Assembly: GCA_023440825.1 (NCBI GenBank)
Contig: JAEXRL010000027.1
Span: forward strand, 1 to 64,000
Length of the DNA: 64,000 nucleotides
Origin: Pseudomonadota bacterium
Lineage (GTDB): Bacteria > Pseudomonadota > Gammaproteobacteria > Burkholderiales > Burkholderiaceae_B
Direction of reading: 5' to 3'
Positions 6,625 to 15,598 of the stretch are shown piece by piece. The translations under genes were made by a program, and so were the position numbers. The notes beneath the pieces are model-generated. The model was not told the DNA's origin and ran no database searches. It saw nothing but the letters and a program-made list of their open reading frames with translations. The number at the start of each line of letters is the position of its first letter. Position 1 is the stretch's first letter.

Positions 6625-7977
6625 ATGTCAAACCATCTCCACACGCAATTAGAAGCATTGCGTGAATCACTTGATCATCACCACACTAGCGAAGTCGTAG
6701 AACAACTGCAGGCCCTACCTGCGGCAGATGCTGCCTGGGTGCTCAGTCAATTACCGCATGACGTGACGCTTAGCAGCTTAATCACCCAGTCACCCGCTCG
6801 ACAAGCACAAATATTCACCCACCTAAGCCTTGAGCTACAGAGCCTGTTAGCGCCTGCCATGGGCAGAAAAGCGGTAACGCGTCTTTTCGAGCACATGGAT
6901 CACCATAAGCGAGCCGACTTATATAAGCACTTAAGCGATCAGGACAGACTTGCCCTATTACCAGGGCTTGCGCATGCTGAGCGCGAAGATATACGGCAAC
7001 TGGCCAGCCATCCCGAGGGCACGGCTGGCGCCATCATGACTTCGGCTTACGCGAGTTTGCAACCAGATCAAACCGTGCAGGAGGCACTGGAAAGCCTACG
7101 GCTAGAAGCCCCTGACCATGAAACCATTTATCAATGTTATGTACTGGACGAGCAACGCTGCCTTATCGGCACGGTTTCCCTACGAGAGCTTATCCTTGCG
7201 CCAGAGCACACCCTGATCCGAGAGCTCATGACTACCCATGTTATTAGCTGTCAGGTTGATGCAGAACCCGCCGAGGCGGCACGCTTGGTCGCTCGATACA
7301 ACCTGCTAGCCTTACCTGTGCTCAATGATGCACAGCAAATTGTGGGCATTATTACTCACGATGAGGCTTTGGACGCGGCCGCGGAACAAAGCACCGAAGA
7401 TCAGTTCCGCTTAGGAGCAGTGCGTGGTAGCACAGCCTCCCTACGCACAGCCTCCATAGGAATGCTGTACCGCATGCGGGTGGGCTGGCTTGTCATTTTG
7501 GTTTTTGGAAACGTGTTTTCAGGAGCTGGCATTGCGCACTTTGAAGACCTAATTGAAAGCATGGTGGCTTTAGTGTTCTTTTTACCTTTGCTAGTAGATA
7601 GCGGCGGTAATGCAGGCTCGCAAAGTGCCACCTTAATGGTACGCGCTCTGGCAACGGGGGACGTGCGCACCCGCGACTGGGCCAAGCTACTGAGCAAGGA
7701 GCTAACCGTATCCCTGTTATTAGGCTTAAGCATGGCCCTAGCTGTTGCCAGCATCGGCCTATTACGCGGCGGCCTGGAAGTGGCCATCGTCGTGTCCCTA
7801 ACTATGATTTTGATCGTCGTAGTAGGCAGTCTGATAGGCATGTTATTACCCTTTGTACTCACACGCTTTAAGCTAGATCCAGCCTCGGCGAGCGCTCCAT
7901 TAATCACCTCTATCTGTGATGCCACCGGCGTGCTCATTTACTTTAATATTGCGAGCCTGTTTCTGAATGTCGCCTAA
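6625..7977 (+). CDS. mgtE: magnesium channel/transporter MgtE
   Basis: This 450-residue Mg2+ channel of the inner membrane acts as a dimer. In order it shows the cytoplasmic superhelical N domain (about 20-125), two CBS domains (about 130-255) that bind Mg2+ and gate the pore, and five C-terminal membrane helices (about 280-450) with the family pore motif PLLVDSGGNAGSQS. Length is normal. The ATG at 6625 fits the family N-terminus, yet the preceding 20 nt contain no purine-rich ribosome-binding site. It is separated from its candidate promoter by a long leader with short ORFs and hairpins, pointing to post-transcriptional or attenuation control. It faces fliA convergently. Confidence 0.93.
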   Translation: MSNHLHTQLEALRESLDHHHTSEVVEQLQALPAADAAWVLSQLPHDVTLSSLITQSPARQAQIFTHLSLELQSLLAPAMGRKAVTRLFEHMDHHKRADLYKHLSDQDRLALLPGLAHAEREDIRQLASHPEGTAGAIMTSAYASLQPDQTVQEALESLRLEAPDHETIYQCYVLDEQRCLIGTVSLRELILAPEHTLIRELMTTHVISCQVDAEPAEAARLVARYNLLALPVLNDAQQIVGIITHDEALDAAAEQSTEDQFRLGAVRGSTASLRTASIGMLYRMRVGWLVILVFGNVFSGAGIAHFEDLIESMVALVFFLPLLVDSGGNAGSQSATLMVRALATGDVRTRDWAKLLSKELTVSLLLGLSMALAVASIGLLRGGLEVAIVVSLTMILIVVVGSLIGMLLPFVLTRFKLDPASASAPLITSICDATGVLIYFNIASLFLNVA

Positions 7978-8020
7978 AACAGAGCAATGCGTGCTAGCGC
8001 AGCGAACTCTTGGGTAGCAA

Positions 8021-8785
8021 CTACAGTAATAAGTGATATTCGGACTCGTCCAGCGAACTGGACCAGTGCTCCTGACTCAGGCTGGCTCGGATACGAGCCA
8101 CTGCCTGGCTACGCAACTGAGACACCCTGCCCTCAGTGACTCCCAGCACCAAAGCAATTTCTTTTTGATTCAGATCTTGTTCGAACTGCAAAGATAGCAA
8201 GAGCTTTTCACGCTCTGGCAGTACATCGATAGCGTTAACTAATGCGTGACGCAGGGACTGAGAGAGCAACTGGTCAAGAGGGTTGTGCAATGGCGCGCTG
8301 GACTCAGACTTCTGATCCAGATAGCCCAGTACCTCAGTACGATCGGAGTCTATAGGACCGCCCAAGTCTTCGTAGTGCACCACTTGCACACCCGCCGCCT
8401 CCTCTAGCAAGGTGTGATAGTGCTCTAGGCTCAGTTCTAAGTGCTCGGCTATTTCGGACTCAAGAGGCTCGCGCAATAGTCGTTGCCGCAATGTACACAA
8501 GGCGGTTTCTAGCTGTCTGGCTTTGCTGCGCACGCTGCGCGGTAACCAGTCTTGGCTGCGTAACTCATCCAGCATGGCCCCACGTATACGCGTGATGGCA
8601 TAGGTTTCAAATTGCGCCTGCGCAAGAACCTGATAACGCCTGACAGCATCCAGCAAACCCATCATACCCGCTTGAATTAAATCATCGAGTTCAACACTGG
8701 AGGGCAAACGCGCCACCAGCTGTAATGCTTGGCGACGCACCAGCGGAGCATATTGCTCAACCAGAGAGTCTTCAGCACGTGACAT
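8021..8785 (-). CDS. fliA: flagellar sigma factor FliA (sigma28)
   Basis: This RNA polymerase sigma factor for late flagellar and chemotaxis genes has 254 residues. Region 2 is seen in ELDDLIQAGMMGLLDAVRRY (about 36-55), region 3 in the middle, and the region 4 helix-turn-helix in LNQKEIALVLGVTEGRVSQL near the C-terminus. It is held in check by FlgM, also encoded here. In many relatives fliA follows flhF-flhG; here it stands alone, convergent with mgtE and divergent from flaG. The 250-bp gap to flaG must hold its promoter and carries the sigma28 site of flaG. Confidence 0.95.
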   Translation of the reverse strand: MSRAEDSLVEQYAPLVRRQALQLVARLPSSVELDDLIQAGMMGLLDAVRRYQVLAQAQFETYAITRIRGAMLDELRSQDWLPRSVRSKARQLETALCTLRQRLLREPLESEIAEHLELSLEHYHTLLEEAAGVQVVHYEDLGGPIDSDRTEVLGYLDQKSESSAPLHNPLDQLLSQSLRHALVNAIDVLPEREKLLLSLQFEQDLNQKEIALVLGVTEGRVSQLRSQAVARIRASLSQEHWSSSLDESEYHLLL

Positions 8786-8926
8786 AAAGAATACGGTCCC
8801 GGATAGTGGTCATTTTCCTTGTTATTTTGCTATAGAGTGTCAGCATGCATTGCCAAGATCTAGCCCTAATTCAACACCCTATTTTCGCTATTAAAGGGGA
8901 AATACCAGCATTCTTTGCCTAAAGCC

Positions 8927-8953
8927 TAAAGTTAAGCACAAGCAGGCCGTAAA
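8927..8953 (+). promoter_or_regulatory. sigma28 (FliA) promoter of flaG-fliD
   Basis: TAAAGTTA, an 11-bp spacer and GCCGTAAA match the enterobacterial FliA consensus TAAAGTTT-N11-GCCGATAA closely and with exact spacing. It lies about 80 bp before the flaG start. This places the filament-cap genes in the late class, dependent on the fliA gene just to the left. Confidence 0.8.
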
Positions 8954-9035
8954 ACTAACAGGCCTCACCCTGGCGTGTTGTATTGTCTAAGCAGGCCTCC
9001 CGTTAGCTTGCACCTTAACTTCCGGAGCACTACTC

Positions 9036-9437
9036 ATGATCACCCAGGCCACTGGCCCACAGCCTATCATCGATTCGATAGCCGCAGCGGCCGACACAAG
9101 CTTATTGCCACGCCAACATAACGCCGCTACCACCGTTCCTCCCACTCAAGCCAGCGATACGCAAAACCATCTGGACAAGCGCTGGCCAGAAAAACGCGAC
9201 ACGACCCCTGGCGCCATCAATTCGCTCGACCAAGTACTGGATGATCTGAATAACTCCATGAACGCTTGGTCTACAGGTATACGTTTTAGCATCGATGACG
9301 AGGCTCAACGGCTGGTCGTTTCCATCGTGGACAACCACACTGGTGAGGTCTTGCGCACGGTACCTTCTGATGCTGTTATACAAATAGCAAAAATGATCGT
9401 TCAGCTTCAAGGGCAAACCGTAAATGTCCAGGCATAA
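9036..9437 (+). CDS. flaG: flagellar protein FlaG
   Basis: This 133-residue protein has a low-complexity N-terminus and the conserved FlaG C-terminal domain, seen as LVVSIVDNHTGEVLRTVPSD followed by a helix. FlaG influences filament length in several bacteria, although its mechanism is unclear. It is the first gene behind the sigma28 promoter and is followed 88 bp later by fliD, the usual neighbour. CCGGAG lies upstream of the ATG. Confidence 0.88.
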   Translation: MITQATGPQPIIDSIAAAADTSLLPRQHNAATTVPPTQASDTQNHLDKRWPEKRDTTPGAINSLDQVLDDLNNSMNAWSTGIRFSIDDEAQRLVVSIVDNHTGEVLRTVPSDAVIQIAKMIVQLQGQTVNVQA

Positions 9438-9525
9438 AGCAAAATAGACCGGCATATACCACATAGACACACGATTTACATTCACGATACACACGGCACA
9501 ATATCTGAAACTCAGGAGTATTTAA

Positions 9526-10917
9526 ATGGCTATTTCTTCCATAGGTGTAGGTTCAGGCTTAGAAGTCGACAAAATCCTGTCACAGTTACGCCAGGTGGAG
9601 AACCAGGCTTTGCAATTAGTGCAAAATAAGCAGGTACAAAACACGCAACGCATCTCTGCTTATGGCAAGTTAAAAAACGCCATTGAAAACCTGCAAAAGG
9701 CCGGAAACGCACTCAATAACGAAGACACCTACGGGGCCGTTAAAGTGAGCAGCAGCAGCGAGCTCATCAGCGTAACAGGCTCACCTAAAGCCAGTGCAGG
9801 CCAGTACTCCCTAACCGTCAATAACGTAGCCACCTCCCAAACTTTACTGGCTAACGGCCAGGCCAGCCGTACCGATGCCATCGGCACTGGAGGCAGTCTC
9901 ACCATTACCCTAGCCAACGGCGACGAACACACCATAGATCTGGACGGCCAAGACACCTCCCTTAACGGCATTATGCGTGCCGTTAATGCCGATCCTAAAT
10001 CAGGCGTCACCGCCACGCTGATTAACGATGGCACAAATGCTCCGCACCGCCTGCTGTTTACGGCTCGCGACACGGGCACGCAAGCTAGCGTGGTTAGCAT
10101 TGACGTTCAAGATAATGCCGCGCTATCGGATGTCCTCAGCTACTCGCAAGCGCCTGGCGCTACCAATGCACTGACTGCTACCGCCGCACAGAATGCCGAA
10201 ATCGAAATTAATGGCATCACTATTACCCAGCAAAGCAATACGCTCAAGGACACTATTGAAGGCTTAACTATCGACATCAGTAAAGCCAAGTCTGGCGAGC
10301 AGATCAACCTGAGTGTCAGCCGCGACGACAGCGTGGCCAGTGAAGCCATTAAAACGTTTGTCTCGGTCTACAACACCTTAAACAACACCATACGCGAGCT
10401 AACCCGTTACGATGTAGACAGCCAAACCGGCGCTGCCCTCACCGGCGACTCGCTGGTGCGCCGAGCCCAAAACAGCATGCAACAAGCACTGGGGTTCGCG
10501 CTGGACGCGGGCGATATTCGTACGCTTAGCCAATTAGGTATCACCACTGACCCCTCTTCTGGCGAGCTGAAGCTAGACGAAGAGACCCTTAAAAAGGGGC
10601 TGGAAAACCACTTGGGCGATGTAAAACGACTCTTTCTGGGAGACGATGCGCTAGGCAAACGTATTGACGAAGCCGGCAAGCTCTTTACCAAAAAAGAAGG
10701 CTTCATCGACAGCGCCCTAGAAGGCGCTCAGCGTACCGAAAAACTGCTGCGCGACCAGTACGACGCAACCGAATACCGCATCGAGAATAAGCTCGAAGCA
10801 TACCGTCGACAATTCAGTCAGCTGGACACCATGATGAGCCAAATGCAGGGACTGAGCTCCTATCTCACCCAGCAGCTCTCCATGCTCTCTAATCTTAATA
10901 GCAGCAGTAACAAGTAA
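9526..10917 (+). CDS. fliD: filament cap protein FliD (HAP2)
   Basis: This 463-residue cap protein sits at the filament tip and promotes flagellin assembly. The N-terminal FliD domain starts at ISSIGVGSGLEVDKILSQLR; the C-terminal coiled coil is the 120-residue segment ending in TMMSQMQGLSSYLTQQLSML, as in the family. The start is supported by CAGGAG 9 nt upstream. It is secreted by the flagellar export system without a cleaved signal and chaperoned by FliT, encoded two genes on. Confidence 0.95.
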   Translation: MAISSIGVGSGLEVDKILSQLRQVENQALQLVQNKQVQNTQRISAYGKLKNAIENLQKAGNALNNEDTYGAVKVSSSSELISVTGSPKASAGQYSLTVNNVATSQTLLANGQASRTDAIGTGGSLTITLANGDEHTIDLDGQDTSLNGIMRAVNADPKSGVTATLINDGTNAPHRLLFTARDTGTQASVVSIDVQDNAALSDVLSYSQAPGATNALTATAAQNAEIEINGITITQQSNTLKDTIEGLTIDISKAKSGEQINLSVSRDDSVASEAIKTFVSVYNTLNNTIRELTRYDVDSQTGAALTGDSLVRRAQNSMQQALGFALDAGDIRTLSQLGITTDPSSGELKLDEETLKKGLENHLGDVKRLFLGDDALGKRIDEAGKLFTKKEGFIDSALEGAQRTEKLLRDQYDATEYRIENKLEAYRRQFSQLDTMMSQMQGLSSYLTQQLSMLSNLNSSSNK

Positions 10918-10922
10918 ATATT

Positions 10923-11351
10923 ATGTCTTATGCCGCCCCTCCGCGTCGTTATGCTAGTCGCTCCGTTGGCAGTTATGCCAAAATTGGTTTGGAAACTGAG
11001 GTACTCAGTGCCAGCCCGGAACAACTGATTACATTACTCTTTAATGGCGCTAGGGCGGCGATTTTGCAAGCCAAGCTACACATGCAAAATAATAATATTG
11101 CGGCGCGCGGGCAAGCTATTTCTAAAGCCATTGATATTGTTGATACAGGACTGAAGCTTTCCGTCGACACAGAAAAGGGCGGAGAGTTGGCGAATAATTT
11201 AATTGTTGTATACGATATTATTATTCATAACCTTATGCTCGCCAATTTGCATAACGATAGCGAAAAGTTAAGTCTGGCTGAAAGGCTGTTAATAGATATT
11301 AGCGACGCCTGGAAAACCAGTGTTGATAGTAAACGAACTGCTGAATCCTAA
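10923..11351 (+). CDS. fliS: flagellin export chaperone FliS
   Basis: This 142-residue helical cytoplasmic chaperone binds the flagellin C-terminus and delivers it to the export gate. The family motif ASPEQLITLLFNGARAAILQ lies near residues 30-50. It starts 5 bp after fliD and precedes fliT, so the three are probably co-transcribed. Its client flagellin gene is not in the window. Confidence 0.94.
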   Translation: MSYAAPPRRYASRSVGSYAKIGLETEVLSASPEQLITLLFNGARAAILQAKLHMQNNNIAARGQAISKAIDIVDTGLKLSVDTEKGGELANNLIVVYDIIIHNLMLANLHNDSEKLSLAERLLIDISDAWKTSVDSKRTAES

Positions 11352-11414
11352 AAGCCAGTTCATGTCATTTTATTACAGCTATTTATTCTATTTCAGCAAC
11401 AGGTGGGTACCTCA

Positions 11415-11753
11415 ATGAGCCAACCAACACACTCCATACTAGAACAATATCAACTGATAGCTCGTATCACTAGCCACATGTTGGAGCTCGCTCAGAGTAA
11501 TCGCTGGGAAGAGGTCATCGCACAATGCGAGTTATACGTTGCGGCCGTACACAAGTTAAAAACCTTAGACGAACTGAGCGCCCAAGACAAACAAGCACGA
11601 CGCGAGCTACTTACCCAAATTCTGGCTGACGACGCTGCGATCCGTAATCTGGCTACCCCAGAGCTCACACGTCTGTCGTACCTGATGGGTAATATGAAAC
11701 GTCAGCAAAACGTATTAGAAACCTATTACACATCGCATAAAGTGCCCGTATGA
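11415..11753 (+). CDS. fliT: FliD export chaperone FliT
   Basis: This 112-residue helical protein is placed as FliT by order (fliD-fliS-fliT), size and helical content. In relatives FliT chaperones FliD and can bind FlhDC to dampen class-2 expression. An in-frame GTG lies at 11403, but the ATG at 11415 has AGGTGGG 7 nt upstream and is preferred. Sequence conservation of FliT is low, so the call rests partly on synteny. Its stop overlaps the next gene by ATGA. Confidence 0.8.
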   Translation: MSQPTHSILEQYQLIARITSHMLELAQSNRWEEVIAQCELYVAAVHKLKTLDELSAQDKQARRELLTQILADDAAIRNLATPELTRLSYLMGNMKRQQNVLETYYTSHKVPV

Positions 11754-12949
11754 GTATAGGTGGTCCCTCGTCCCTAGGTACCCTGCTCATACAACGTCTG
11801 GACGCCGTATTAGGGATACATGCTTCGCAACAAAGCAATCTTGCTAACGGCGCCCGACCCGATGCCGTTAGCCAAACCCGTCAGGCCGATAGACCCCACT
11901 CGCCCGCGAATCCGCACACACGCCCCACCCGACAAGCTGTCGACCACGCACAAGCCCAGCAACAAACAATACGCAGTCGGCAAGCTGCGGTCAGTACCCA
12001 GCTGACTTCAGCGGCTGCGACAGCAAAAACCAGCCCGCCTTCCGCCCCCACAACATTAGGCCGTACCGCGCAACTGATAATAAGCCTGCTTGAACGTTAC
12101 CCAGGCGCAGCCCCCGCCTTGCAGGGTAAACAAGCACTGTGGCCACACCCACCCTCGGCGGCGATCAGCCCTAAACAGCCTGATGCACGCGGGCAAGCAC
12201 CCAGTAGCGGCCCAAATTTTAGCAGCGTACAATCAGAGCCCTCTATTAACGAGGAGCCGCTGCGACCCACGCTACCACGTACACCGCTGCCCGCATCGTC
12301 TCCGCTGCCACCCAGCACACCATCTGCACTCCCTACAGACAAGGCAAATCAGGCAGGCCCCAGCACACTGAGTACGTTCATCTCTCAGGCCCTGCAACAG
12401 ACAGTACAGAGCAGCGGACTATTTTACGAGTCCCATTTAGCCCAATTCACGGGCAATCAGGCTCAGCTTCATGAATTAAGACAAGAACCGCAAAATCAGA
12501 CACACGCTACTACACCAAGCACAGAACCAAGCGACAAGCCAAACGCCCCGGAGGCCCGCTTGTTTCAGGCCGATGCTTTGGCTTTGCTCGTTCGTCAGCA
12601 ACTGGAGTCACTAGGCACGCAAAGCTTTTTTTGGTCGGGTCAAGCTTGGCCAGAAAGTGAGATGGACTGGCATGTACAAAAACACCCACAGCATGATCCT
12701 AGCGCCGCTCCGGAACACTGGAACAGTCTCTTGACCCTACACTTACCGGTACTGGGCACCATAGAAATAAAAATACAATTAAATCAACAGCAATTGCTTA
12801 TTGATATACATAGCCCAGACCAAGCATCGTTTCTCGACGCGCACAGTACTGATTTACGGCAACGCCTGCAAAACCTGGACACCAGCCTGACTCAACTGAC
12901 CATACAAGGCCCAGATACTGAGTCTGCCACCCACGACCTCATCCCATGA
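11750..12949 (+). CDS. FliK-like protein with Flg_hook C-terminal domain
   Basis: This 399-residue protein has a long Pro/Ser/Ala/Gln-rich disordered first part (about 1-270) and a compact C-terminal segment (LLTLHLPVLGTIEIKIQLNQ) resembling the hook-length-control domain of FliK. A regular fliK is present at 19254, so this is a second family member. It overlaps fliT and the FlhB-domain gene by ATGA at both ends. The pairing of a FliK-like and an FlhB-like protein mirrors the FliK-FlhB substrate-switch partnership and suggests a secretion-specificity role; this is inference. Confidence 0.65.
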   Translation: MSIGGPSSLGTLLIQRLDAVLGIHASQQSNLANGARPDAVSQTRQADRPHSPANPHTRPTRQAVDHAQAQQQTIRSRQAAVSTQLTSAAATAKTSPPSAPTTLGRTAQLIISLLERYPGAAPALQGKQALWPHPPSAAISPKQPDARGQAPSSGPNFSSVQSEPSINEEPLRPTLPRTPLPASSPLPPSTPSALPTDKANQAGPSTLSTFISQALQQTVQSSGLFYESHLAQFTGNQAQLHELRQEPQNQTHATTPSTEPSDKPNAPEARLFQADALALLVRQQLESLGTQSFFWSGQAWPESEMDWHVQKHPQHDPSAAPEHWNSLLTLHLPVLGTIEIKIQLNQQQLLIDIHSPDQASFLDAHSTDLRQRLQNLDTSLTQLTIQGPDTESATHDLIP

Positions 12950-13239
12950 CCGATCACCCATCCTCGCCTGCGCCACGCCAACAGGCTGTCGCACTACGTT
13001 ACGACACTCAGGATAAGGCGCCACGTGTCATTGCCAAAGGCTATGGCACGCTGGCAGAAAATATTATTCGTACCGCCAAAGAGCATGATCTATATGTACA
13101 CGAGTCTCCCGAGCTGCTTGCTTTATTAATGCAGGTTGACCTAGATCAGCAAATTCCCCCTGCCCTGTATCAAGTGATCGCCGAGTTGCTGGCCTGGCTC
13201 TACGCGCTAGAAGCTCAAGGTCTGGATTCCACACCGTAA
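12946..13239 (+). CDS. FlhB C-terminal-domain paralogue (FlhX/EscU-like)
   Basis: These 97 residues resemble only the cytoplasmic C-terminal domain of FlhB, downstream of the autocleavage site: AVALRYDTQDKAPRVIAKGYG through IPPALYQVIAELLAWLYALE. The full FlhB in this window shows the parallel stretch AVALKYDQAAGAAPRVLAKG. The NPTH cleavage motif is absent, so the protein mimics the product of cleavage. Such stand-alone domains (FlhX) can substitute in part for FlhB-C in some bacteria. The stop codon lies inside a strong inverted repeat. Confidence 0.85.
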   Translation: MTDHPSSPAPRQQAVALRYDTQDKAPRVIAKGYGTLAENIIRTAKEHDLYVHESPELLALLMQVDLDQQIPPALYQVIAELLAWLYALEAQGLDSTP

Positions 13240-13256
13240 ATACGGTATGGAATCCA
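13223..13256 (+). repeat. large hairpin overlapping the flhX stop
   Basis: TGGATTCCA-C-ACCGTA and TACGGT-A-TGGAATCCA form a 16-position stem with one C/A mismatch and a 2-nt AA loop. The TAA of flhX (13237-13239) lies at its tip. No T-tract follows, so it may be an mRNA-end or processing element between the flaG-to-flhX unit and fliE rather than a classical terminator. Confidence 0.7.
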
Positions 13257-13421
13257 CGCATACATAGCAAAGCCACATTCTCTTTTGACATAACCATGGA
13301 AAAGCCCCCTTTTTCCACCATAGATAAGCCGCTTGCTTTTCGCTGTATGCCGTTACATTAAGCATCAGAATAGGAGCTGCACAGACACACAGCTTCCTTC
13401 CATCCAATTGGCAGGCGAATC

Positions 13422-13760
13422 ATGTCTATTCACTCAATTTCAAGCATCGAAACCGTTTTGGCTCAAATGCGTCAAGTGGCGCAAAATGCAGGCCTACACG
13501 CCCCCTCTTCCAGGCCAGCCCTTGCAGCGCCTGACTCGGGCAGTTTTGCCGCCGAGCTTGCCCGTTCACTTAAGCGGGTTTCAAACGTACAAAATATGGC
13601 GCACGCACAAGCTCAGGCATTCGAAATGGGCACCCCCGGTGTCGCGCTGAACGACGTCATGATTGATATGCAAAAAGCCAGTATTGCCTTCCAAACCACG
13701 GTTCAAGTACGTAACCGCTTGGTAGCGGCCTACCAGGAAATTGCGAATATGGCTGTGTAA
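13422..13760 (+). CDS. fliE: flagellar MS ring-rod junction protein FliE
   Basis: This 112-residue protein joins the MS ring to the rod and is an early export substrate. The C-terminal half shows the FliE signature (VALNDVMIDMQKASIAFQTT and VRNRLVAAYQEIANM). It opens the fliEFGHIJK run, with 128 bp before fliF and a 182-bp upstream gap that should hold the promoter. Length is typical. Confidence 0.95.
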   Translation: MSIHSISSIETVLAQMRQVAQNAGLHAPSSRPALAAPDSGSFAAELARSLKRVSNVQNMAHAQAQAFEMGTPGVALNDVMIDMQKASIAFQTTVQVRNRLVAAYQEIANMAV

Positions 13761-13888
13761 GCCCACACTGTGCACAAATTCTATTGTTCTCACTTGCCCG
13801 CCCTTGTGGCTCCCGGCCTTTTTCCTATAGGTTCGGCCTTTTCTTTTATACGTGTCCTTACTGTGTATAGTTCCTACCGAGGTAAGCC

Positions 13889-15598
13889 ATGAGTCAGACA
13901 GCCCAATTGCTGACCAAAGTGCCTGGTTATGAATACCTGCGTGTGTTACCCAAAGCTGCACTCCTGGGCCTAGCTGCCACCCTATTAGCTTTGCTCGCTG
14001 CGCTTGTACTCTGGACCCGAGGGCCGTCTTACCAAGTTCTGCTCTCTAATCTGGACGACAGAGATGGGGGAGCCATTGTTAGCGCCCTGGGGCAAATGAA
14101 CGTGCCCTACCAGTTTGGTGCAAATGGCACGGCCATATTAGTACCTCAGGATCGGGTCTACGAGGCCAGAATGAATCTGGCTGCCCAAGGCTTGCCCAGA
14201 GCCGCTAATGCGGGTTTCGAACTGCTGGACCAAAGCCGTTTCGGAGCCAGCCAGTTCACTGAGCAGGTCACCTACCAGCGTGCACTAGAAGGCGAGCTGG
14301 CTAATTCCATCAAAGCCTTACATGCCGTTCAGGAAGCGCGGGTTCATTTAGCCGTGCCACGGGAAACCTTATTTGTACGCGATAGACAAGCGCCCACCGC
14401 CTCTATTGTGGTGACCTTATTTCCAGGCCGCACGCTTAGCGAAGGCCAAGTCGATGCCATCACCTGGCTTATTTCCTCAAGCGTTCCGAACTTAGGCTCT
14501 GATAAAGTATCCGTTATCGATCAAAACGGTCGTTTGCTTACGGCTCCCGCAGGCGAAGCTGGGCTAGATAAACATCAACGCAATTTTGTGAATGATATCG
14601 AGCAACGTGCAGTGCAGCGCATACTCACTTTGCTCAATCCACTGGTGGGTGCGGGCAATGTGCGCGCGCAAGTCAGCGCGGATGTCGACTTTTCGCGACG
14701 TGAGCAAACCTCAGAAACCTACAAGCCTAATCAGCAACCCGGTCAAGCTGCCGTACGTAGCCAACAAACCAGCTCATCCTTGCAGCACGATGTTCAGCCT
14801 GCACAAGGCGTTCCCGGCGCCCTTAGCAACCAGCCCCCTGCCACCGCCACGGCTAATATCGTAAACCCGCCTGCTGAAACGGCAACCACCACACCCCCTG
14901 CCAGTAACACGCCTGACGACAGCCGTGAACAAACCACTAATAACGACCCCGGCCTACAGGCACTAGCCGAGCAAACTCGCCTGTTACAAGGCAGCGGTAA
15001 CGCACGTAACGACAGCACGATCAACTACGAGGTGGATCGCACTATTAGTCATGTGCAAGGCCCTGTGGGCGAACTGAAGCGGCAAGCCATCGCGGTAGTC
15101 ATTAACTATCAGCATGCTAATTCTGACGAGCCCGTGGCCTTAGGCACGGAAGAAATGGAAAACATCCGGGAACTAGTGCGGCAAGCTGTCGGTTTTAACG
15201 CAGAGCGTGGCGATACAGTTAGTGTGATCAACGGTATCTTCAACGAAGGGCGCGAACCCACTCCTGCATTCTGGAAAAACCCTGAGTATGTAGAGCTGGG
15301 TATGGATATCGTGAAATACCTGATCTTTGCTGGTCTGCTCTTTTTAGCTTGGCGCATTATGATCAACCCCATTATTCAAGGGGTCATACAGGCCAAAGCC
15401 CAAGCGGATGCACGCCAAGAAGCACGTAATGCCGAACAAGAGCGCGAACAGGCCGAAGTCCTTAAGGACCAGCAAATCAATCGCTACGAAGACAATCTGA
15501 ACAAGGCACGCAGTATGGCCGACAAAGACCCACGTGCTGTCGCCATGGTATTGCGCTCTTGGATAAACAGCAAAGATGAAAAAAATGCCAACGGATAA
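13889..15598 (+). CDS. fliF: flagellar MS-ring protein FliF
   Basis: This 569-residue protein forms the MS ring in the inner membrane. A first membrane segment lies at about 27-47, followed by two ring-building motifs (LLSNLDDRDGGAIVSALGQM; QARVHLAVPRETLFVRDRQA). A Pro/Thr/Ser-rich insert covers about 290-360, a second membrane segment about 475-490, and the tail binds FliG. GAGG upstream of the ATG supports the start. The last 23 bp overlap fliG. Confidence 0.96.
   Translation: MSQTAQLLTKVPGYEYLRVLPKAALLGLAATLLALLAALVLWTRGPSYQVLLSNLDDRDGGAIVSALGQMNVPYQFGANGTAILVPQDRVYEARMNLAAQGLPRAANAGFELLDQSRFGASQFTEQVTYQRALEGELANSIKALHAVQEARVHLAVPRETLFVRDRQAPTASIVVTLFPGRTLSEGQVDAITWLISSSVPNLGSDKVSVIDQNGRLLTAPAGEAGLDKHQRNFVNDIEQRAVQRILTLLNPLVGAGNVRAQVSADVDFSRREQTSETYKPNQQPGQAAVRSQQTSSSLQHDVQPAQGVPGALSNQPPATATANIVNPPAETATTTPPASNTPDDSREQTTNNDPGLQALAEQTRLLQGSGNARNDSTINYEVDRTISHVQGPVGELKRQAIAVVINYQHANSDEPVALGTEEMENIRELVRQAVGFNAERGDTVSVINGIFNEGREPTPAFWKNPEYVELGMDIVKYLIFAGLLFLAWRIMINPIIQGVIQAKAQADARQEARNAEQEREQAEVLKDQQINRYEDNLNKARSMADKDPRAVAMVLRSWINSKDEKNANG

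Noticed and set aside
13297..13317. TGGAAAAG/CTTTTTCCA hairpin upstream of fliE as terminator
   Set aside because: It needs a bulge and has no following T-tract; the stronger element is the repeat at 13223-13256.
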